Assembly (NCBI GenBank): GCA_902806595.1
Contig: CADCXC010000044.1
Coordinates: 1,116,001 to 1,180,000, forward strand
Reading direction: 5' to 3'
DNA from: Pyrenopolyporus hunteri
Taxonomy: Eukaryota > Ascomycota > Sordariomycetes > Xylariales > Hypoxylaceae
DNA length: 64,000 bases
Shown: piece by piece, positions 56,913 to 64,000 of the stretch
Position numbering within the stretch: position 1 is the first letter of the stretch
Layout of the letters: each line of letters starts with the position of its first letter
The notes under the pieces: generated by a model
What the model saw: the letters and a program-made list of their open reading frames with translations, nothing else
The model's database searches: none
Told to the model about the DNA's origin: nothing
Position numbers and translations under genes: made by a program

Positions 56913-58479
56913 ATGAAGGGAGGGGCAAAAGCGACAGTAGCCTATTTGATCAGCTATGCTTATGGACAGAACATAACTTTCATCTCGGATCCTGGTGTAA
57001 GTTAGGTCCTCGGACACCAGAACGTGTGGTATCACTGCCAAAGTAATGTCTTGATGCTGAGACAGCACAGGTGTATGGACCGCCGCTTGAGATTGCTCAT
57101 GCATACTATGGACAATGGCCAACCGGTGAGTTCCAACGGAGTGAAACATTACCGTAGGTGTAATCTAATTCCAGGCTAGGAATCGCGGTCTCGAGTACGG
57201 GGCGCATGTTCTCCAATTACCCTGGTGGTCAGTATTATCATATCATGATACCGTGAGAATTATCTTAACGAATTTTCCCTAGGACTCGATCCTAGCAATG
57301 CCTATAATGGTTCCAATGATGTGTATACGGTTGGAGAGCTTACCTCGCTCACGGGCGAGACCGCCTACCCGAACCTAGAGATGAATCGTCCGCCGGGGGG
57401 AGCCGTCAACTATTCAACGATGCCACCTAGTGGGTATGTTCCTTTCTATGGAGAGTTTGAAGCTAATAGGTCGCAGCTGCTGTTGGTCATCAAGACTATT
57501 TGATCGGCGTCCAGTCGGTTGTTGTTGATGCTCTGGACCGGCTGTGGATTCTTGACACCGGGCGTGTCTTGACTCCTGACGGGGTGCTCGTATCAGCAAC
57601 ATACGGCGGTCCGAAACTTGTCGGAGTGAATCTCACAACCAACGCCGTCTTCAAGACCATCGTCTTCCCCTCAACCGTAGCATACGGCGACAGCTACCTG
57701 AACGACGTGCGTTTTGACCTTCGCGCCAACATACCCGGCTCCTCAGGCGAGGGATTCGCATACATCACAGACAGCAGCGCCTCGGGCCACAACGCGCTCA
57801 TCATCGTCGACCTCGGCACGGGAGAGAGCTGGAGACACCTCGGTCTGACACGAGCTGTCCGCAGCGAGTCCCAGTTCCTACCATTCATCTGGGGCCAGCC
57901 GGGATATTACACCGAGGCGGGGATGCTGTATACGAGCTTCCCTATCGGATCCGACGGCATCGCCTTGTCCGCCGACGGGGAGACACTGTACTGGTGCCCG
58001 TTGGCGTCGCGGTACATGTACAGCGCCCCGACGGCGAAGCTCCGGGCAAGAGGGCAAGCTAGCGAACTCGTGGCCCAGCAGTCCGTGGTCAATCATGGAC
58101 AGAAGGGTGTGAGTGACGGTCTTGAGACTGATAGTAACGGCATGATTTACGTTGGCAATAACGAGGGCAATGCGATTAATGTGTTTAATCCGTCTAACGG
58201 AACAACCTTGACGTTTGTTCGAGACCCGAGGATCAACTGGGTGGATACGAGTAAGTGGAATCGACTGCTAATTTCGTTTATTACCACATTCTAGGGCTTC
58301 CATTTCGTACTAACGAGGCGGTAGTGTCGGTCGCGGCGGACGGATACTTGTATTTCACAGCGAATCAGCTCAACTTCGCCTCATCTACCTACCCCGGTAC
58401 TGATAGAAGAGTGCGGCCCTTCGCGCTCTTCAGAGTCAAGCTCCTTGACGGTGGATCTAAAGTGTCATTGGTGCCGTAA
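56913..58479 (+). CDS. Major royal jelly protein/yellow-family protein (six-bladed propeller)
   Basis: Exons 56913-56996, 57071-57125, 57180-57227, 57283-57429, 57477-58250 and 58295-58479 give 430 residues; five introns of 44-74 nt, mostly with CTAAT branch sites. Family signatures (PF03022 type) appear in order: YGPPLEIAHAYYGQWPTG, GRMFSNYPGGLDP, NRPPGGAVNYS, then GVQSVVVDALDRLWILDTG. Further on come YLNDVRFD, AYITDSS, IALSADGETLYWCPL and SDGLETDSNGMIYVGN. The N-terminus has only a weak hydrophobic leader (ATVAYLISYAYG), so secretion is likely but not certain. Intron 4 uses the GTGGGT donor; the adjacent GTATGT would break frame. Yellow-family proteins in insects act in pigment and ligand binding; the fungal role is unknown. 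Confidence 0.88.
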
Positions 58480-59593
58480 ACTCGAGAGATGATTTCTGAG
58501 TACCTAGGGGTAGGTAATTGGATGGAATGAAAAAGGGGTGAATCCGAGTACTAGAATGCCGCGATATGATGAATAACTGTGTGGGGATGAGGACACTTGG
58601 ACCGTGTATCTAGGGCGTATTTGATATGATGTTCAATGAGATGAAATGAAGCACTAATAATATATTATACCCACTTCTTTTATATGGCATATCTCCGGGG
58701 CTACGCCTTGTTTTCTTGTGTTGACAACGACGGGATATGTGAGTATTTTTAGGGCAATGAGATGTTGAGGATTATAAATCTGGGCATTGAGAGTTAAGTA
58801 GGAGGTACTTAGGTACCTCGTATTATCTAAGCAGACGTGCATCTACGTAACTGGGTACCTAGGTACTTTCCCCTCTTTCTCGATTCCCAATCGATTTTTT
58901 CTTAACAATGGAGGGGCTAAGGCGATTAAGCGAATACTATGGTACTTTGAGCCTCCCCACCAGCCCACCAAGGCCCGCGAGCCACTGCATTTTGTGGCTA
59001 CCCATTAATTAGCATGTATTTCGCACCTTACTCACATGTCCACCCACGTGCCCAAGGTACAATACATGTGTATGTATTTTATGTAGGTACAATACAAGTT
59101 ACCAGCCCTGCACTTTTTCACGAGGGGCATCAACTCGGAATTGCCCTATCTCTACATACCAACTCTCCCCTTATGTACCTATTTGCCCCGCCTGACCAGG
59201 GGGTTGGCAGGTGGGTGGCTGGCCTGCCAGGTCGCCGAGACGACTCTCTTGGTGGCCCGCAATTTTTTTCCCGAAGGAGCGCCATTATTCTGACCGATAC
59301 TTTTTATCTCTTTTGTCTTTCTATCTTCACTAAGCCATCAGCTGGTAATCAAACATCATTCGATCGTTGTAGCTGTTGCTGGCACCATTGCTTAACAGGG
59401 TCGGCTCCTCGGCTGATCTTGTTATTCGTGGTCGACATTTTTTTTTCCAGTGTTACTCAAACACTCTTTTGCCATTGGATGCATCTTGCGTCCTGCATCT
59501 CTCTTCAGCATTATCAGTCACTGCTATCAACTATCGACAACGTAGCCCTTAACTTGATCTCTCAGTTCCACTCCAGCTCCTGAACTACCGCAG
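58480..59593. other. Intergenic region, promoter of the CBS-PB1 gene
   Basis: Two palindromes, GGTACTTAGGTACC and GGTACCTAGGTAC, are at 58804-58817 and 58854-58866. The 189-codon frame at 59014-59583 runs in the leader of the next gene and has random composition, so it is not called. Confidence 0.5.
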
Positions 59594-61761
59594 ATGTCCA
59601 CCATGTCGGGAAATATGAGGAACACGCCCAGTCGTGGCCACAACCGTGCCCCTGCTCCTTTGGGACCCGGCAGCAGTCCCGCCAATTCCAACATCCCTAG
59701 GCCCGTCGCGGAGGGTCATGGTCACTCCCACCAACCCGCTCCGAGCGATGCCGCCTCCGGTATCAGCGCAAGCAGACAGAAGCAGAGCAAGCGGGATGAA
59801 GTACGGGCGCTGCGTCCCTATTACTGTACCAAGATGGATGCTGACCCCCCCGCTATTAGGCTATCCGCCGCAAGCTGGAGAGCGATCTCTCCAAGAAGAA
59901 GCACCTCACGAGCCGAGCTCGGCACTCGCGCAAAGCCCCACCCGGAACCGTCCTTGCTCTCAAGCCGAGCCCTGCTCTTCAGATCAAACCCGGCACCACC
60001 GTCGCCGAAGCGGCGCAGCTCATGGCTGCGAAGAGGGAGGACTGTGTACTGGTAACAGACGAGGATGATCGAATCGCCGGTATCTTCACAGCCAAGGATC
60101 TGGCCTTCCGGGTGGTCGGCACCGGCCAGAAGGCCAGCAGTATTGCCATCGCTGAAATCATGACCAAGAACCCTCTATGCGCCCGCACCGATACCAGCGC
60201 CACCGAGGCTTTGGATCTCATGGTTCGTAAAGGTTTCCGGCATCTTCCTGTTATGGATGAGGACCAAAATATCTCGGGTATTCTCGATATCACAAAGTGC
60301 TTCTACGATGCGATGGAGAAGCTGGAACGAGCCTACGCTTCTTCAACAAAGCTCTATGCCGCTTTGGAAGGTGTGCAGTCAGAATTGGGAACTAGCCAGC
60401 CTCAGCAGATCATCCAGTATGTCGAAGCCCTTCGCTCCAAGATGTCGGGCCCGACCTTGGAGAGCGTGCTTAACGGCATGCCGCCCACCACCGTCAGCGT
60501 CAGGACCACGGTGAAGGAGGCGGCGATGATGATGAAGGAAAACCACACCACAGCCGTGTTAGTTCAAGACCAGGGCCAGATTACTGGTATCTTCACGAGC
60601 AAAGATGTGGTCCTGCGAGTCATCGCTCCTGGCTTGGATCCAGCTACTTGCAGCGTGGTCCGTGTCATGACGCCGCACCCTGACTTCGCTCCTATGGACA
60701 TGAGCATCCAGGCCGCTCTCCGAAAGATGCACGGTAGGTCCCCTGCTTAGGGAATCTTCCAAAAGGGCAGGGGCATGATAACTAACGTTTATATAGATGG
60801 CCATTACCTCAACCTCCCGGTTATGAATGATCAGGGCGAGATCGTCGGCATGGTAGACGTGCTGAAGCTAACTTATGCGACCCTAGAGCAGATCAACACT
60901 ATGTCGACCTCGGGTGACAACGAGGGCCCTGCGTGGAACAAGTTCTGGCTGTCTCTTGACAACGAAACCGAATCCATGGTCTCGGGCGATGGTAGCCACC
61001 ATCATGGTACTATGGCATCGCGATCGGTCCTGTCTCCTGACGTCGGGCGCGAACGCGAACGCGAACGCATAAACGATTCCGTCGCGCCCAACGACAGCGC
61101 CTCGCACGTAGGCATAGAGTCCTCGCCGATACAGTCTCAAGTGGCCCACCATGGCCCGTCAGAAACCCCTTTTGCATTCAAGTTCAAGGCCCCGAGCGGT
61201 CGGGTGCACCGGTTACAATTTGTTGCGAGCGAAGGCATCGCGCATTTTGTTGACACCGTCGCCGCCAAGCTCGGCGGTGAGGTGGATGCCATTGGCGGAG
61301 TACCGGAGGTAGAGGACGGTAAAGTCAGCCCTGGTGGCTTTGCTCTGAGCTACCTGGATGACGAAGGCGATACTGTTAGTATCACAACCGACCAAGATCT
61401 TCTTGAGGCAGTTCTACTGGCTCGGCATAATCACCGTGAGAAAGTTGACTTGTTTGTGCATGATCCCGATAAGCCGCCGGTTACCGTTGCCGCTCCTCAG
61501 CCTGATATCTCCACGCCGGCTGCCAGCACGGCGCCTTCGGAAGTGCGCCGCAGACGTACTGCGGTAGATGAGTCCGAGGAGGAGGACAGCGAAGAGGAAG
61601 ACTACTCGACCGTTAGGCGTCGTAGAAGGGGTACCATTCGTGCCGAGCCAGAGCAAGTCATTGCAGGCGTACCCAACGAGCTACTACTGCCTGGTGCCAT
61701 CGTCGCCTTAGCAGTGGTCATCGTAGGTGTCTTTACGATCTCAAGGGCGACTAGCCGGTAA
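59594..61761 (+). CDS. CBS-domain and PB1-domain protein, tail-anchored (Mug70-like)
   Basis: Exons 59594-59800, 59860-60733 and 60797-61761 give 681 residues. The N-terminal 100 residues are disordered and Pro/Ser/basic. Four CBS motifs follow in two pairs: about 112-160 (GTTVAEAAQLM, GIFTAKDLAFRVV), 167-215, 280-325 (GIFTSKDVVLRVI) and 335-395 (DGHYLNLPVMN, GMVDVLKLTY). CBS pairs usually bind adenine nucleotides. A PB1 domain spans about 486-570 (FAFKFKAPSGRVHRLQF to LLEAVLLARH). An acidic and an Arg-rich stretch then lead to one hydrophobic helix at the very end (LLLPGAIVALAVVIVGVF). The introns, 59 and 63 nt, restore KRDE-AIRRKLE and RKMH-DGHY. The arrangement matches the fungal Mug70 type; the S. 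pombe name came from meiotic expression. Likely anchored in an ER or outer organelle membrane. Confidence 0.9.
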
Positions 61762-62294
61762 GAAATTGCGTTACTCGGAGTTGAAGCATTACCTTTGGAG
61801 TTTCCTTTTGCGACTGCAGAGTCGTCGACATTTTTGAGAGGGAAATGTAGATTTCTGAATCCTGATGATGCATAGATTAGCAACTCATGCCTCTCTTGAC
61901 TACTAGCTTTGAACTGTTCTTGATGTTTGGAGTGCTATGATTGTAACTTTCTTCCCGTCCTGTGTTTAGGCGTTACCATTTCTAATAATAATACGCTACA
62001 TGAAGCCCTAAATTCAATAAAAATCGAGGATTAAGATCTGAGGTTTCGCAGTTTGACGGCTCAAGTCAAACGGTACATAGGTACACGTATACAGTTAGTA
62101 CATGTACAGCACAACGTGATGTTCCTGATAGATTCAAATGCCCCGGGATAACGGTACGGCGCGGGAATACGTACCGCCCGATAAGCGCCCCCTGTCCGAG
62201 CTCCACTTGGGCCGATAAACTCAAATCGTCAATTGGAAAAAGGTCGCGATAGAGCTTCTTAACATCTTCACCACACTACGTCAATTTCACAGCC
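61762..62294. other. Intergenic region between tandem genes
   Basis: 3' region of the CBS-PB1 gene (AATAAA-like at about 62016) and promoter of the uS2m gene. No gene. Confidence 0.5.
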
Positions 62295-63605
62295 ATGATT
62301 ATAAGAGATCTAGGTGTCCGTCAAGGTAAACAATGACTAGATCCTACTGATATCTACTTGCTAAAGATGCGATTCCAGCCCGGAGGGCATTGGCGGCACC
62401 TGTGCGCCAGGCCTGTGTCCGCGCCCTCACGACCCAGCCGACCCCGACGGGCGTCCCCGACCTCACAGAGCCGACGCTCCAGTCGCCCAACGCCCAGGAA
62501 CAGCCGCCCTCGGTCTTCACGGCCAACGCCCGCGCCCCGGTCCGGCGGAAGAAGGCCGCGCCCCCCGACAACACCGTCCGGAACTACTACATGGCGCGGG
62601 AGCTGAAGCAGCAGATCGGCAAGGTGGGCACCCGCGTGACGCGGCAGTACCGGCCCGCCGACGTCTTCCTCAACCCCCCCGGCCCCAAGGACGTCACCCT
62701 CGAGCTGCTCATGGCCTCGCAGGCGCACATGGGCCACCACGCGTCGCTGTGGAACCCGGCCAACGCCCGGTACATCTACGGGATCCGCCAGGGCATCCAC
62801 ATCATCTCGCTCGAGGAGACGGCGGCGCACCTGCGCCGCGCCGCCCGCGTCGTCGAGGAGGTCGCCTACCGCGGCGGCCTGATCCTGTTCGTCGGCACCC
62901 GCCACGGCCACACCCAGATCGTCACTCAGGCCGCCAGGCTGGCCCGCGCTTGCCACCTGTTCACCAAGTGGACGCCTGGTTCGATCACGAACAGCGAGGT
63001 CATCCTCGCCGGCATGCACTTGCAGATGCTGGACGAGAACGACGAGCCCGTCGTGGGTTTCGAGCGCCATCTTAACGAGCGTAGGCCCCTGATTCCGGAC
63101 CTGGTCGTGTGTCTGAATCCCTTGGAGAATTACACCCTGCTGTACGAGTGCGCGCTCGTCAACGTCCCGACGATCGGCGTCATCGATACGAATGCCGAGC
63201 CGACGTGGGTCACGTACGCTATCCCGGCCAACGATGACAGGTAAGGGATAGAATTCTGGTTATGCATCTACTTATCTATCAATCTATGGGTCGTGGAGCT
63301 AATTCGTGCCGAATAATAATAGTCTGCGGTGTCTAGCGGTCATCGGCAGCGTCCTCGGGCGAGCCGGCGAGGAGGGCCAGAAGCGACGTCTGGATGACGC
63401 AAAGAAGGGCGTCGTGGCGTGGAGGACGCCCATCGACGTGGCCGACTTCATCGAGCGCGAGCGCACCTACAGGGCCCAGGCCGAGGCCGCCCCCCAGGTA
63501 GCCCCCGGTCGCCCGTACGTCACCAGGAGAGATGAGGTCGGTTTCGATACGGGTTTCCAGAGCGCCAACGCGGGGAAGACGGTGTCGGAGCTGGATCTGG
63601 AGTAG
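62295..63605 (+). CDS. MRP4: Mitochondrial small-subunit ribosomal protein uS2m
   Basis: Exons 62295-62325, 62367-63240 and 63323-63605 give 395 residues. It is the mitochondrial counterpart of bacterial S2. The first 31 bases (MIIRDLGVRQ) must be spliced to the main frame, because an in-frame stop lies just before it at 62348-62350. The result is an Arg-rich import sequence (AIPARRALAAPVRQACVRAL). The S2 core shows LLMASQAHMGHH, NARYIYGIRQGIHIISLEET, GGLILFVGTRHGH, HLFTKWTPGSITNS, PDLVVCLNP and NVPTIGVIDTNAEP, then after intron 2 (82 nt) SLRCLAVIGSVLGRAG. Intron 1 is only 41 nt, near the lower size limit. The core is very GC-rich. Identity is certain; the first exon is less so. Confidence 0.92.
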
Positions 63606-64000
63606 CCGGCTCGATGGGGTGTATATAGGGCTGCTGTGGTAGCTGAGATAAATATACATGTGTATAAGTAAAATAATGAAAACAAAGGGGTATCTTCTGA
63701 ATAAACCTGTGACTCGGCTGGAAAACGTGGTATTAATAAGTCTTAACGTGAGTACGTGCCGATATACCTGAATTACAGACATTAAACTAGCCGCTTGGGC
63801 GTACAACGTAGACCAGACAAGTAAACCGCCACCACAAACCGCAACAAGGAGTATCATCGCCAATACTAGGTATAAATACATTCCACCACATCCCATCACG
63901 TATCCCGCCGCCCCGTAAATACAACGTTATATATACTACTCCTCTTGCCCACCCCCATCGTAGTAGCATCCATATCACCACTTACATCACCAACCAACAC
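63606..64000. other. 3' flank of uS2m, no supported gene
   Basis: This is AT-rich sequence to the window edge. A leftward frame (63333-63899) overlaps uS2m exon 3 on the other strand and has no domain signal. Confidence 0.45.

Noticed and set aside
59014..59583. 189-codon plus-strand frame before the CBS-PB1 gene
   Set aside because: Random-looking composition; it lies in a pyrimidine-rich promoter/leader and stops just before the true start.
1..64000. CRISPR arrays, operons, rRNA or a biosynthetic gene cluster
   Set aside because: None seen. Repeats are dispersed or simple, genes are intron-bearing and individually promoted, and no backbone synthase accompanies the SDR, GMC or MFS genes, which lie far apart.

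Overview
The window is nuclear DNA of a filamentous ascomycete (Pezizomycotina), most likely a Sordariomycete. Nearly every recognisable gene is split by short spliceosomal introns (41-190 nt) with GTRNGT-type donors and CTAAC/CTGAC branch sites a few bases before the acceptor. The gene set (fungal-only DASH subunit Spc34, GH55 exo-1,3-glucanase, nuclear ATP9, GMC oxidoreductase, MCT-type MFS transporter) is typical of these fungi. Placement below class, for example Xylariales, is a guess.

Layout from left to right: an F-box gene cut by the left edge (-); a secreted GH55 glucanase (+) containing what looks like a spliceosomal twin intron; a small zinc-ribbon protein (+); an 83-residue protein (+); a short-chain dehydrogenase (+); an acidic protein of unknown function (+); ATP synthase subunit 9 (-); a 273-bp MITE-like element; a VOC-fold/membrane protein (+); a MYST histone acetyltransferase (-); proteasome Rpn3 (-); TAF12 (-); an acidic unknown (-); Spc34 (+) convergent with a DsbA/FrnE-like oxidoreductase (-); tRNA-Val(AAC) (-); a secreted GMC oxidoreductase (-); a polytopic membrane protein (-); an MCT-like transporter (-); a secreted single-pass membrane protein (+); a royal-jelly/yellow-family protein (+); a CBS-PB1 tail-anchored protein (+); and mitochondrial ribosomal protein uS2m (+).

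This is a mixed chromosomal neighbourhood, not an operon or metabolite cluster. Housekeeping genes (ATP9, RPN3, TAF12, SPC34, MRP4, MYST) alternate with secreted or transport genes (GH55, GMC, MFS, MRJP-like). Intergenic stretches are long (often 1-3 kb), AT-richer, and studded with copies of a TACCTAGGTA-like palindrome. Gene models were assembled by hand by joining reading frames at splice signals. Every joined model closes in frame, and most joins restore family motifs. Splice sites remain predictions without RNA data.

The strongest unusual signal is the nested intron in the GH55 gene at 3489-3751. Others are the TA-flanked MITE, the six-base last exon of ATP9, a C9-T8-G9 hairpin inside an MFS intron and a proline-rich insertion inside the MYST catalytic domain.
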